From NCBI GenBank assembly GCA_965225895.1, contig CBDDBR010000011.1:2108001-2172000 (forward strand): 64,000 bases of DNA, read 5' to 3'. The translations under genes were made by a program, and so were the position numbers. The notes beneath the pieces are model-generated. The model searched no databases. It was not told the DNA's origin and saw only the letters and a list, made by a program, of their open reading frames with translations. The stretch is from Endobugula sp965225895. Lineage in GTDB: Bacteria; Pseudomonadota; Gammaproteobacteria; Pseudomonadales; Cellvibrionaceae. Shown here piece after piece: positions 55,527 through 64,000 of the stretch; position 1 is the first letter of the stretch, and the number at the start of each line of letters is the position of its first letter.

Positions 55527-56534
55527 ATGCCAACACCTGCATCTCGTCAATTCCCCGCCAGCCGTTTACGCCGCAACCGATTTACTGATTTTTCGCGACG
55601 CCTTGTACGCGAAACATATTTGCATTGCGACGACCTTATTTACCCAATGTTTGTGGTAGAAGGCAGTCATCAGCGTATTGAAGTTGATGCCATGCCTGGT
55701 GTTTTTCGTTTTTCTATTGATACTTTGTTGCAAGAAGCTGAAGAGTTATTGCAATTGGGTATACCTGCTATCGCTCTATTCCCCAATGTAGAGCCTTCGG
55801 TACGCAGCCTAGATGGTAAAGAAGCCTTTAATCCTGACAGCCTAATTTGCCGTTGCGTTAGAGAACTTAAAAAACGCTTTCCTGAGCTAGGTGTGATCAC
55901 TGATGCCGCACTAGACCCATATACCACTCACGGTCAAGACGGTATCATCGATGATAATGGCTATGTACTGAATGACATCACCGTATCGGCTTTACAACAA
56001 CAGGCCGTTGCCTGTGCAGAAGCGGGGGCCGACGTTATTGCACCCTCTGATATGATGGATGGCCGTGTAGGGGCTATTCGCACAGCACTAGACGATCAGT
56101 CATTTATTAATACTCAAATTTTGGCGTATGCGGCTAAATATGCATCGGCTTATTATGGGCCATTTCGCGATGCAGTTGGCTCAACCAATGCCTTAGGAAA
56201 AGGTAATAAAATGACCTATCAAATGGATCCTGCCAACACTCATGAAGCATTACACGAAGTGGCTCTCGATATTAGTGAAGGCGCAGACATGGTCATGGTA
56301 AAACCTGCAATGGCTTACCTAGACATTATTCACCGCGTCAAAACTGAATTTCAGATGCCGACCATGGCTTACCAAGTCAGCGGGGAATATACGATGCACA
56401 AAATGGCGATTATGAATGGTTACCTCGCCGAGTCCGTTGTTGAAGAATCACTGATTGCGATTAAACGCGCAGGCGCTGACGCCATACTGACTTACTTTGC
56501 CAAGGATGTTGCTAAACGCCTACGTAATGCTTAA
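55527..56534 (+). CDS. hemB: Delta-aminolevulinic acid dehydratase HemB
   Basis: HemB (335 aa) condenses two 5-aminolevulinate to porphobilinogen. The Schiff-base Lys is in MVKPAMAYLD and the second Lys is in LGKGNKMTYQ. The metal loop reads DAALDPYTTHGQDG, lacking the three Zn-binding Cys, so this is the Mg/K-type enzyme as in Pseudomonas. It feeds hemC and hemD encoded about 22 kb away. Confidence 0.97.
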   Translation: MPTPASRQFPASRLRRNRFTDFSRRLVRETYLHCDDLIYPMFVVEGSHQRIEVDAMPGVFRFSIDTLLQEAEELLQLGIPAIALFPNVEPSVRSLDGKEAFNPDSLICRCVRELKKRFPELGVITDAALDPYTTHGQDGIIDDNGYVLNDITVSALQQQAVACAEAGADVIAPSDMMDGRVGAIRTALDDQSFINTQILAYAAKYASAYYGPFRDAVGSTNALGKGNKMTYQMDPANTHEALHEVALDISEGADMVMVKPAMAYLDIIHRVKTEFQMPTMAYQVSGEYTMHKMAIMNGYLAESVVEESLIAIKRAGADAILTYFAKDVAKRLRNA

Positions 56535-56544
56535 CCACCGTACC

Positions 56545-56576
56545 GCATAAGTAGAGAAGTTATTCTCTACTTATGC
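56545..56576. terminator. Hairpin between hemB and pyrC
   Basis: A perfect 14-bp inverted repeat (56545-56558, 56563-56576, 4-base loop) covers the gap between two convergent genes and the last codons and stop of pyrC. There is no long T run, so it may work as a weak two-way terminator. Confidence 0.6.
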
Positions 56577-57608
56577 TTCAAGTAATTTCCACTGTAGGGT
56601 TTTTCCTGCAAAGAAAGGCACAATAGGATTGCCATTAGGTAACACAATTTCACTTGGCACCTCCCACTCTTCACGCTGTAATGTGATTGTTCCTTCATTA
56701 CGTGGCAGACCATAAAAATCTGCACCGTGATGACTCGCAAAACCTTCTAAATGCTCCAAGCAATCTAACTCTTCAAATACTTGTGCGTATAATTCAATCG
56801 CACTCCATGCACTGTAACAACCCGCACAGCCACAAGCGGATTCTTTACGATGTTTTTCATGGGGGGCAGAGTCTGTACCTAAAAAGAATTTAGCTGAACC
56901 AGACGCAACAGCCTCGCGTAACGCCTGTTGATGAGTATTACGCTTTAAAACCGGCAGGCAATAATTATGCGGTTGCACACCACCCACTAATAAATCATTA
57001 CGATTTAATAGTAAATGTTGGGGAGTAATCGTTGCAGCAACATGATCAGAAGCCGACTGAACAAATTCAACCGCATCTTTTGTTGTAATATGTTCAAAAA
57101 CAATTTTTAGAGTAGGGAAGCTATGAGTAATACTTGATAAATGACGATCAATAAATCCTTTTTCACGATCAAAAATATCAACATCACTATCCGTAATTTC
57201 ACCGTGTATTAGTAGCAACATACCCTCTTCTGCCATCACTTCAAACAATGGCGACAGTTGTTCTAATGCGCTAACAGCCGCATCCGAATTTGTAGTAGCA
57301 CCAGCAGGATATAATTTAGCCGCTAATATGCCCGCTTTTTTTGCCTCACGAATATCTTCAACCGTTGTTGCATTGGTTAAATAAATCGTCATCAATGGAT
57401 CAAAAGCACTACCTTTGGGTCGAGCCGCTAAAATACGCTGACGATACGCTTCTGCCAATGCAGCGGTTGTCACTGGCGGTACTAAATTGGGCATTACAAT
57501 GGCTCGTTGAAAACAACGTGCGGTAGCAGCAACCGTCTCTAATAAAATATCGCCATCACGAAAATGTAAATGCCAATCGTCGGGTGTTTGAATAGTAAGC
57601 TGAGTCAT
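56571..57608 (-). CDS. pyrC: Dihydroorotase PyrC
   Basis: PyrC (345 aa, the E. coli-like class) cyclises carbamoyl aspartate in pyrimidine synthesis. Zinc ligands are in PDDWHLHFRDGD, the carbamylated Lys is in AKLYPAGATTNS, and further histidines are in LLIHGE and VFEHITT, with the catalytic Asp in LGTDSAPHEKHRKE. It is 34 bp downstream of the sugar-dehydrogenase gene on the minus strand. Confidence 0.97.
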   Translation of the reverse strand: MTQLTIQTPDDWHLHFRDGDILLETVAATARCFQRAIVMPNLVPPVTTAALAEAYRQRILAARPKGSAFDPLMTIYLTNATTVEDIREAKKAGILAAKLYPAGATTNSDAAVSALEQLSPLFEVMAEEGMLLLIHGEITDSDVDIFDREKGFIDRHLSSITHSFPTLKIVFEHITTKDAVEFVQSASDHVAATITPQHLLLNRNDLLVGGVQPHNYCLPVLKRNTHQQALREAVASGSAKFFLGTDSAPHEKHRKESACGCAGCYSAWSAIELYAQVFEELDCLEHLEGFASHHGADFYGLPRNEGTITLQREEWEVPSEIVLPNGNPIVPFFAGKTLQWKLLEA

Positions 57609-57641
57609 AATCGACCTTTTATATAAAATAAATTGTTAGCA

Positions 57642-58736
57642 CTAAGGCATAAAATGTAATTGCAGTAACTTTCCTTTTGCTGCATCAGTTAGCACGTAAA
57701 TCGTTTGATCTTTTACCTTTACGTCACGAATACGTCCCCATTGGTTTTCTAAATAACGCTGTTCAGTAAAGCCACTTTTTGTTGGCGTTGGCGTTGGCGT
57801 TGGCGTTAGTATCGATAATAGCTGATATTTTAATGCACCTATTAACCATTGACCTTGATAAAACGCCAAGCCCGAAGGTGCAATAGATGGCACCCAATAA
57901 TACTCTGGCTGCACCATATCTTGTTGGTGGGTGCCTTCACCAATACGTGTACCAATCACATAGTTAACACCGTAAGTAATAGTAGGCCAGCCGTAGTTTT
58001 CTCCCGCTATGATACGATTAAATTCATCACCACCTTGCGGGCCATGCTCATGACTCCACAATGCTTGCGTATCTGGATGTAATGCTAAGCCTTGAATATT
58101 ACGATGTCCATACGAAAAAATTTCTGGGCGGCTCTGCGGATCATTCACAAACGGATTATCATTGGGTATCGCGCCATCATCATGTAAACGTACAATGCTT
58201 CCATGATGATTACTGGTATCTTGCGCCTGTAAACGCACACCTCGATCACCTAAACCAAGATATAAATACGGTTTTCCTTTCTCAGTGCGAAAGACTAGTC
58301 GACCAGAAAAATGTCGGCCGCCTTTTGTTTTCGGCAAAGCAACAAATATTTTTTTATGATTCACTAAACGATGATCGGTTAACTCTGCACGAATCACTTC
58401 GGTGCTGTAGCCTTTAACCGCACTGCCTGCAACATAACTAAGATACACCCAAGCGTTTTGTTCAAACTGCGGATGCAACACAACATCTAATAAGCCACCT
58501 TGCCCTACAACAGTAATGGTAGGCAAGCCATCAATCGGAGGCGACACAACGCCCTGCTGACTCACAATACGCAACTGGCCTGCCTTCTCTGTCACAAGAA
58601 ATTGACCATCAGGTAAAAAAGCGAGAGACCAAGGGTAATGTAATTGATTGGTAATCGTGCGTACATCTACCGTGTTAGCACCAACACCTGACGAAAAAAA
58701 ACAAGTGAGTAATATACAGAGAAACACATGCTGCAT
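57642..58736 (-). CDS. PQQ-dependent aldose sugar dehydrogenase family protein
   Basis: The protein (about 364 aa) has a signal peptide and a six-bladed beta propeller of the soluble glucose/aldose sugar dehydrogenase (YliI) type. Motifs are LQAQDTSNHHGSIVRLHDDG and SYGHRNIQGLALHP followed by HEHGPQGGDEFN. It would oxidise sugars in the periplasm if PQQ is available. A Pro-Thr repeat (PTPTPTPT) lies near residue 316 where the propeller is usually compact. I prefer the ATG at 58736 because AAGAGG precedes it; 58754 is also in frame. Confidence 0.88.
   Translation of the reverse strand: MQHVFLCILLTCFFSSGVGANTVDVRTITNQLHYPWSLAFLPDGQFLVTEKAGQLRIVSQQGVVSPPIDGLPTITVVGQGGLLDVVLHPQFEQNAWVYLSYVAGSAVKGYSTEVIRAELTDHRLVNHKKIFVALPKTKGGRHFSGRLVFRTEKGKPYLYLGLGDRGVRLQAQDTSNHHGSIVRLHDDGAIPNDNPFVNDPQSRPEIFSYGHRNIQGLALHPDTQALWSHEHGPQGGDEFNRIIAGENYGWPTITYGVNYVIGTRIGEGTHQQDMVQPEYYWVPSIAPSGLAFYQGQWLIGALKYQLLSILTPTPTPTPTKSGFTEQRYLENQWGRIRDVKVKDQTIYVLTDAAKGKLLQLHFMP
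57781..57804. repeat. Four tandem copies of GTTGGC inside the sugar dehydrogenase
   Basis: The hexamer encodes Pro-Thr pairs on the minus strand. Copy-number change would keep the frame and alter only the length of the loop. Confidence 0.8.
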
Positions 58737-58771
58737 AACAGGTTGCCTCTTCATGATGCTAACGCGATGTT

Positions 58772-59713
58772 CTAACGATGCAGTAATGGCCCGTAACCAC
58801 CGCTCACACCTTTTGTGACTACCGATACGGCATCATGTGCATGTAAGCTTTCAATATGTTCTATGCGCACCCAAAAATCATCGTAACGGCTCAACGCATT
58901 TTTTAAGCGACGCGCGGCATCTTCACAAAACATTTGATTTGCGCCATTTAAGCGGGCAAATTCTTGCTCATCTTCACGCTTAACGGCGGTTTGTACGGCC
59001 GTTTGTAATGCATCTTCTATAACATGAATTAACTGGCTAATAGGTAAATCGTCACAGCTATCACTAAGTTGCACCCATACATTGGCATAACTGCGTTGGC
59101 TGTGTGGTGTGGCAACACTACCACGATCAGAACGTAACCATTGTTCTACCGTGTCACGATCTATACTGTCTTGACCTGAAAAGTCATCTGAAAATGCTTG
59201 CTGCATTAGCTGGCGAGATAATGCAGCTGAACATGGGCATGTAGAGGAATAAGGTACTTTAACGCCTAATTCAAGGTTTACTTTATTACCGTCATATTGC
59301 GCTTTGATTGATACGGGATAATCTTTCCAACCATTATATTCACTCTTAAGGGCTGGCTGATTAATCAAATAATCAAAATCAATTTGTAAGCATGTTTTAC
59401 TACTAATGCCTTCATGGCTAGCTAATTTATCGTGTAAAAAACGCGAGAGGCTATCTACCGTTAATACATGTTGCTTAGAAAATTCAGCCAATAATAGGTA
59501 CAAGCGCGACATATGAATCCCTTTTACTTCGGGATTCGATAGGTCAACATAGGTTTCTATAAACGTATGTGCGTGATAATTACCTAGATCTTGATCATTA
59601 ATGGTTAGCGGTAATGCAATACGACTCATGCCAACCCAATCTAAAGTTTCATGAATTTGCGCCGTTTGATTCGCTGCCACGTCGGGCATATCGGGCTTAT
59701 GATGTGTTGTCAT
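58772..59713 (-). CDS. folE2: GTP cyclohydrolase IB FolE2
   Basis: FolE2 (313 aa) is the alternative type IB GTP cyclohydrolase of folate and queuosine synthesis, able to use metals other than zinc. The metal Cys is in SSTCPCSAALSRQ. DWVGMSRIALPL at the start and EDAARRLKNAL near the end match the family. Its presence can be a response to zinc limitation, but it may be the only GTP cyclohydrolase here; the window does not show another. Confidence 0.95.
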   Translation of the reverse strand: MTTHHKPDMPDVAANQTAQIHETLDWVGMSRIALPLTINDQDLGNYHAHTFIETYVDLSNPEVKGIHMSRLYLLLAEFSKQHVLTVDSLSRFLHDKLASHEGISSKTCLQIDFDYLINQPALKSEYNGWKDYPVSIKAQYDGNKVNLELGVKVPYSSTCPCSAALSRQLMQQAFSDDFSGQDSIDRDTVEQWLRSDRGSVATPHSQRSYANVWVQLSDSCDDLPISQLIHVIEDALQTAVQTAVKREDEQEFARLNGANQMFCEDAARRLKNALSRYDDFWVRIEHIESLHAHDAVSVVTKGVSGGYGPLLHR

Positions 59714-59743
59714 GTACGTTTTACTTCTTAATAGGAAAAGAGA

Positions 59744-60166
59744 TTAGTGGTCGGTTTCAGCATCAGCAATAATTGCTAGCTGCTCACCTTGTACACTAAG
59801 ATAAAAGCAATTTTTACGATTGGTGTGACATGCTGGACCCTTTTGATCCACCAAACACAGTAAGGCATCTCCATCACAATCAAGGCGCATTTCAACAAGG
59901 CGCTGTGTATGCCCAGAACTTTCCCCTTTACGCCATAACTGCTGACGAGAACGAGACCAATAACAGACTTGCTGCTCTGCAAGTGTTTCTAACAAGGCAT
60001 CACGGTTCATCCATGCCATCATTAATACTTCGCCTGTGTCATATTGCTGAGCAATCACAGGGACTAGACCTTGAGAATCAAATTGAAGGCGTTCTACTGC
60101 GTCAGCGAAAGCAATGGTATGACCAAGGGTATTTGTTTCTAACGCTTTAAAAAATGGATTATCCAT
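59744..60166 (-). CDS. hisI: Phosphoribosyl-AMP cyclohydrolase HisI
   Basis: HisI (140 aa) opens the adenine ring in the third histidine step. Metal and active-site Cys are in LDCDGDALLCLV and ACHTNRKNCFY; WMNRDALLETL and CYWSRSRQQLWRKGESSG are diagnostic. It is the stand-alone enzyme, not fused to HisE, and lies 56 kb from hisBHA. Confidence 0.97.
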   Translation of the reverse strand: MDNPFFKALETNTLGHTIAFADAVERLQFDSQGLVPVIAQQYDTGEVLMMAWMNRDALLETLAEQQVCYWSRSRQQLWRKGESSGHTQRLVEMRLDCDGDALLCLVDQKGPACHTNRKNCFYLSVQGEQLAIIADAETDH

Positions 60167-60347
60167 AAAAAAGTAAAAGCCCGTCGTTAATATAAAGTCG
60201 ATTATTAAAAATTCAAGCGCATTGTAACAAAATCAGCTATCACCAGCAGCGTAAAAATATCTCGAATAACGCTAGCACTATACAATCGAATAACTAATGC
60301 TAACTGCCAACAACTTATCAATACTGAGTTGCCGCCTATAATATGTA

Positions 60348-61055
60348 TTACATCGAACGCTTAAACAGTAAATCCCATACACCATGACCTAATCGTTCCC
60401 CGCGCTTCTCAAACTTTGTAAGCGGGCGATACTCAGGCCTAGGCGCAAATAAATATTCACCTTTTTCATTCGCAAAGCCTTCGGCAGCAGACATGACTTC
60501 CATCATGTAATCTGCATAAGGTTGCCAATCTGTTGCCATATGGCTAATACCGCCCATAACTAATTTACGTCTAATCAGCTGCATAAATTCAGGCTGTACA
60601 ATACGACGTTTATTATGCTTTTTCTTATGCCAAGGGTCAGGAAAATACAACTGAAAGCGATCAATACTGCTATCGGTAAAACAATCTTCTAATACATCAA
60701 CCGCATCTGCCATATATACGCGTAAATTACGTACGTCTTCTTTTGCTGCATTATTAATTAAGCGACCTACACCTGGCGGATGAACTTCAATACCTACAAA
60801 ATCAGATTCTGGCTGTGCTTTGGCCATTGCCAATAAGGAATCTCCCATGCCAAAGCCAACTTCTACCACTAAGGGCGCTTGACGACCAAAAACATCCTGC
60901 TGATCAAATGCACCACCAAATAAACTCAAACCATAAATTTCCCACGCGTGATCAAATGCATTTTTTTGGCCATCGGTCATGCGGCCACCGCGAATCACAT
61001 AGCTACGAATAGGCTTGTTTTTATATTCGGGTTTCATTTCAAAGGTTTCAGACAT
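60348..61055 (-). CDS. trmB: tRNA (guanine-N(7)-)-methyltransferase TrmB
   Basis: TrmB (235 aa) makes m7G46 in tRNA. The SAM site is VEVGFGMGDSLLAMA, and the substrate motif is QLYFPDPWHKKKHNKRR. The start is the ATG at 61055 (MSETFEMKPEY); the open frame continues to 61118 but overlaps the DUF423 gene and adds unrelated residues. It follows DUF423 by 11 bp. Confidence 0.96.
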   Translation of the reverse strand: MSETFEMKPEYKNKPIRSYVIRGGRMTDGQKNAFDHAWEIYGLSLFGGAFDQQDVFGRQAPLVVEVGFGMGDSLLAMAKAQPESDFVGIEVHPPGVGRLINNAAKEDVRNLRVYMADAVDVLEDCFTDSSIDRFQLYFPDPWHKKKHNKRRIVQPEFMQLIRRKLVMGGISHMATDWQPYADYMMEVMSAAEGFANEKGEYLFAPRPEYRPLTKFEKRGERLGHGVWDLLFKRSM

Positions 61056-61066
61056 AATAACTCTAA

Positions 61067-61462
61067 CTACAAAGAAGAATGTGTAAAAGATGATTGGGTC
61101 AGACCCACGGTTAAACATAACCAGCCAACAATAAGCAGTAGCCCTCCCACAGGAGTGACTGGCCCCAACCAGTAGGGACCGCCTAACGCCAAACCATATA
61201 AGCTACCACTAAATAACAAAATACCCGCCATCCAGCAGTAACCTGTGATAATAAACCATACTGGCACCGACACCGCCCGTAACATCAATAGCGCCAATGC
61301 CATTAAAGCCAATACATGCAATAAATGGTAATCCACACCTGTTTTATACGCAGCTAATAGCGATTCGCTCACCTTACCCTTAAGGCCATGTGCGCCAAAA
61401 GCACCCAGCATCACTGCTAGAGCACCATTAATAGAGGCAAAGATAAGAAAAATTTTAGGCAT
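61067..61462 (-). CDS. DUF423 small membrane protein
   Basis: The 131-aa protein has four membrane helices and the family marker GAFGAHGLKG near the N-terminus. The function is unknown. It starts at the ATG at 61462 (MPKIFLIFASI), just downstream of the rpoH terminator, and is closely followed by trmB. Confidence 0.9.
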   Translation of the reverse strand: MPKIFLIFASINGALAVMLGAFGAHGLKGKVSESLLAAYKTGVDYHLLHVLALMALALLMLRAVSVPVWFIITGYCWMAGILLFSGSLYGLALGGPYWLGPVTPVGGLLLIVGWLCLTVGLTQSSFTHSSL

Positions 61463-61489
61463 ATAATAAAATACAGTGACAAGATAATA

Positions 61490-61517
61490 AAAAAGCCGCA
61501 TATATGTGCGGCTTTTT
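61490..61517 (-). terminator. Terminator downstream of rpoH
   Basis: An 11-bp stem (AAAAAGCCGCA and its complement) around TATATG ends in T5 and lies 26 bp past the rpoH stop. Confidence 0.85.
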
Positions 61518-61542
61518 GTGTTTATAAACGCGCGATAGCTTG

Positions 61543-62400
61543 TTAGGCTTCCATGGCGACTCGTACCTTTTTCATCGCATTCTTTTCTAGTTGTCGAATA
61601 CGCTCGGCAGACACACCAAATTCATCGGCTAATTGATGCAGCGTTGATTTGTCATCTTCATTTAACCAACGACGCTGAATAATAATTTGACTACGCTCAT
61701 CTAATGTTTTTAATGCTTCATGCAAGCGATGCGCATTATCATCACTCCAGTTTTCTGCTTCTAATTGCTGAGCTGGATTATAGCGATGATCTTCTAAATA
61801 ATTGGCAGGCGCTTTATAGGCAGTCTCGTCATCGTCATCTGCACCTGCATCAAAACCCGCATCATACGCTGATAAACGGCTTTCCATTTCATGTACATTT
61901 TTAACGTCAACGTTTAAGTCTGCAGCAACGGCTGTTGCTTCATCGTGAGTTAACCAACCTAAACGCTTTTTTTGACCACGCAAATTAAAAAATAATTTAC
62001 GCTGCGCTTTAGTTGTAGCCACTTTAACAATACGCCAGTTACGTAAAATAAACTCGTGCATTTCTGCTTTAATCCAATGCACAGCAAACGAGACTAAGCG
62101 CACCCCTTTTTCAGGGTTAAACCGTTTAACGGCTTTCATTAAGCCAACGTTACCTTCCTGAATAAGGTCTGAGTGAGATAATCCATATCCTGCATACGAT
62201 TTTGCAATATGTACAACAAAACGAAGATGCGACATAACTAAACCACGCGCAGCTTCTAAGTCTTCTTCATAATATAAACGTTCGGCTAAGGCTTTTTCTT
62301 CTTCGGCCGAAAGCACCGCAAAATTGTTAACGGCTTGCATGTATGCATTAATGTTTGCACCCGGTGCAAGCATGTCAACAGACTGTAAGCTAGTTCCCAT
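61543..62400 (-). CDS. rpoH: RNA polymerase sigma-32 factor RpoH
   Basis: RpoH (285 aa) directs heat-shock transcription. Region 2 has SYAGYGLSHSDLIQEGNVGLMKAV; the RpoH box specific to sigma-32 is AQRKLFFNLRGQKKRLG; region 4 ends DEFGVSAERIRQLEKNAMKK. It sits beside ftsX-ftsE, its standard position in this class. A possible -35/-10 (TTCGCA-17-TAGAAT) lies upstream; other promoters, including sigma-E types, could exist. Confidence 0.97.
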   Translation of the reverse strand: MGTSLQSVDMLAPGANINAYMQAVNNFAVLSAEEEKALAERLYYEEDLEAARGLVMSHLRFVVHIAKSYAGYGLSHSDLIQEGNVGLMKAVKRFNPEKGVRLVSFAVHWIKAEMHEFILRNWRIVKVATTKAQRKLFFNLRGQKKRLGWLTHDEATAVAADLNVDVKNVHEMESRLSAYDAGFDAGADDDDETAYKAPANYLEDHRYNPAQQLEAENWSDDNAHRLHEALKTLDERSQIIIQRRWLNEDDKSTLHQLADEFGVSAERIRQLEKNAMKKVRVAMEA

Positions 62401-62598
62401 GAATTCTCTCTCTTTAATTTAAACCAGTTATTGCTCAAGGCAATTCTAGCATGTATTTCATAACATGCGAATATTATGACTCTTGCTATGGCGTCGAGTT
62501 CCATATGACTCACAACCACTCATGGCAGCCCTTTAAAAACTGGCCACTCTCTACTATTACTGGGGCTACTCATTGGTTTTTCAAGCCCTTAGCCCTTT

Positions 62599-63666
62599 TT
62601 ATTCAGGCTCAATGTGTTTTAAATGACGAGAGACAGCTAACCAAGCACCCAACCAACCTAAAAAGCCCGCACCTAAGACCATAAAACAGCTATAGCTCCA
62701 GCTAATCCAAGTAAGCGTGTACTCACTGGCATATAAAGATAGCAGCGCTTCCACAGGGCTACTAAGCCATGCACTCGCCAGCATTAAAATAGCAAGTGCA
62801 GACACACCACCCCCAATGCCATACCAAAACCCAGTATAAAGGAAGGGACGCCTAACAAAGCCATCGGTGCCCCCCACCATCTTAATCACAACAATTTCGT
62901 TGCGACGATTTTCTATCGCTAAACGAATCGTGTTACCAATAATCAATAAAACGCCAACCGCTAATAAACAAGCCAACGCCAATACAACGTGCTGGGCTAC
63001 ATTCATCATCGCTTGCAAACGGCGTAACCAGCCCAAATCTAGCTGCACCAAATCAACCAAGGGTTCAGCTTGCAATATGCTTTGCAGCTCCGTTAATTGT
63101 TCGGGGGAACGATATTCAGGGCTAGGCGTGATAGTCAATACTGTAGGCAATGGGTTAACGTCTAAAGATGCAAGCACGTCGCCTAAACCCGAATATTGCT
63201 GAAACTCTTGCTGTGCCGCATCGGGAGTAATAACCTCAATATTCGCCACTTGTAATAAATGACTCAATCGCTGCTGCAAGTGCTCAATCGCTAACGGCTG
63301 CGCCTCGTATTGAATATAAACCGACATTTTTGCACTGCCCTGCCAATTCTGCCCGACTTGTTGAGCGTTACTTAACGCCAAATACAAAATTGCAGGCAAT
63401 ATAAGCGCAATAGCAACAACCATCCAAGTCAAAAAGCTTTGCCATGGGTCTTTTAATAAACGCTGCAAGCTGTCTCGGCAAGAATATTGGTGATGCGCCA
63501 TCCATGCTTGCAGCATACCCGAAGTCTCTGGACGACTCGCTCGTTCGTTTTTAGACAATGTCGCATCATTAGAAACAGTGACTATTTTATGCCGAGCTGA
63601 TTTTCTGCTTGCTTGTTTTTTATGCTTAGCAGGCGATTTTTGAGCATAATTAACACGACGATTCAT
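62599..63666 (-). CDS. ftsX: Cell-division protein FtsX
   Basis: FtsX (355 aa) is the membrane subunit that with FtsE couples ATP use to activation of septal amidases. The long basic N-terminus (~90 residues) precedes a first helix, a periplasmic domain, and a C-terminal set of three helices, with IRLAIENRRNEIVVIKMVGGTDGFVRRPF diagnostic. The ATG overlaps the ftsE stop by one base (TAATG), so they are translationally coupled. Confidence 0.95.
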   Translation of the reverse strand: MNRRVNYAQKSPAKHKKQASRKSARHKIVTVSNDATLSKNERASRPETSGMLQAWMAHHQYSCRDSLQRLLKDPWQSFLTWMVVAIALILPAILYLALSNAQQVGQNWQGSAKMSVYIQYEAQPLAIEHLQQRLSHLLQVANIEVITPDAAQQEFQQYSGLGDVLASLDVNPLPTVLTITPSPEYRSPEQLTELQSILQAEPLVDLVQLDLGWLRRLQAMMNVAQHVVLALACLLAVGVLLIIGNTIRLAIENRRNEIVVIKMVGGTDGFVRRPFLYTGFWYGIGGGVSALAILMLASAWLSSPVEALLSLYASEYTLTWISWSYSCFMVLGAGFLGWLGAWLAVSRHLKHIEPE

Positions 63667-64000
63667 TAATCCATCACCCTTTCTATAGCTGATGATGAAT
63701 GGCCCGCCATATTCATACCTTGCACCATGCGCCCCTTATCAAGGGTCAATACACTACGCTGCATACGCTCCACTAAATCAATATCATGGGTGGCTATCAG
63801 CACTGTGGTGCCCACACTATTAAGATCCTGAAATAATTGCATGATATCTGCCGATAAAGCAGGATCTAAATTACCCGTTGGCTCATCAGCCAATAATATG
63901 GTGGGTTTATTAACAATCGCGCGGGCAATACCTATACGCTGCTGTTCACCCCCCGACAAAGCCAAAGGATTGTCGTGTTCTTTATCTAATAAGCCCACTT
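63666..64000 (-). CDS. ftsE: Cell-division ATPase FtsE (3' part only)
   Basis: The last ~110 residues of FtsE are present; the N-terminal half with Walker A lies beyond the window edge. Seen are the ABC signature LSGGEQQRIGIARAIVNKP, Walker B ILLADEPTGNLD and the switch His in IATHDIDL. The reading frame runs open to the window end, so this is truncation by the window, not a broken gene. Confidence 0.95.
   Translation of the reverse strand, partial: VGLLDKEHDNPLALSGGEQQRIGIARAIVNKPTILLADEPTGNLDPALSADIMQLFQDLNSVGTTVLIATHDIDLVERMQRSVLTLDKGRMVQGMNMAGHSSSAIERVMD

Noticed and set aside
57781..57804. Phase-variable repeat
   Set aside because: The unit is 6 bp, so gain or loss keeps the frame and cannot switch the gene off.
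1..64000. tRNA, rRNA, CRISPR or prophage genes
   Set aside because: I looked through the spacers and saw no cloverleaf with CCA end, rRNA stretch, regularly spaced repeat array or phage gene cluster.

Overview
The window reads as chromosome of a marine-type gammaproteobacterium close to the Pseudomonas/Cellvibrio side of the class. The evidence is gene order: hemC-hemD-hemX-hemY with algR-algZ and divergent argH; cyaY, lptM-lysA-dapF-DUF484-xerC; a sutA-type gene next to glnK-amtB; ubiK-comM; tkt-epd-pgk-fba; hisB-hisH-hisA; and the metK-ahcY-metF S-adenosylmethionine (SAM) cycle. Base composition is moderately AT-rich, below that of Pseudomonas. Nearly all genes are ordinary core genes. I see no rRNA, tRNA, CRISPR array, insertion sequence or prophage. 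Species cannot be named from this.

Layout. 1-1.26 kb: an AT-rich unknown gene with a HEPN-like R-N-x3-H motif, standing where hisF would often follow hisA. 1.28-3.4 kb: hisA, hisH, hisB (minus strand). 3.6-6.7 kb: an AsmA-family protein and convergent rsmE. 6.8-11.4 kb: the SAM cycle, transcribed right to left as an ArsR-methyltransferase fusion regulator (SahR-like), metK, ahcY, then metF behind a terminator-like hairpin. The regulator has a sigma70 promoter embedded in a perfect 16-bp inverted repeat and seems to be leaderless. 11.6-15.9 kb: an apparent operon of an OprO/P-like porin, an uncharacterised periplasmic protein and a membrane GGDEF-EAL protein. 15.9-19.4 kb: a conserved protein of unknown function, a TauE/SafE permease and a PAS-GGDEF diguanylate cyclase. 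19.6-25 kb: tkt, epd, pgk and class IIA fba. 25.1-26.7 kb: a secreted YHS-domain protein and an AraC-family regulator flanked by a 16-bp direct repeat. 26.9-28.8 kb: ubiD and a PhnA-type zinc ribbon. 28.8-35.1 kb: hemY, hemX, hemD, hemC, algR and algZ. 35.2-41.7 kb: argH, cyaY, lptM, lysA, dapF, DUF484, xerC and a short SutA homologue. 41.9-44.9 kb: two GlnK genes around amtB, preceded by a TorF-type porin. 45.2-53.2 kb: ubiK, comM, a response regulator with GGDEF and degenerate EAL, rep, and a CHASE-GGDGF-EAL protein. 53.5-64 kb: cytochrome c5, ugd, hemB, pyrC, a PQQ-type sugar dehydrogenase, folE2, hisI, trmB, DUF423, rpoH, ftsX and the 3' part of ftsE.

How they work together. The window joins tetrapyrrole synthesis (hemB, hemC, hemD plus accessory hemX and hemY), the methyl cycle, lower glycolysis and pentose-phosphate exchange, lysine/peptidoglycan precursor synthesis (lysA, dapF), nitrogen sensing and ammonium uptake, and four cyclic-di-GMP proteins with complementary domain decay: one complete GGDEF-EAL, one GGDEF only, one with a decayed EAL and one with a decayed GGDEF. 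The parts most worth attention are the SahR-like control region, the porin/periplasmic/GGDEF-EAL operon, the AraC-flanking repeats and the HEPN-like gene.
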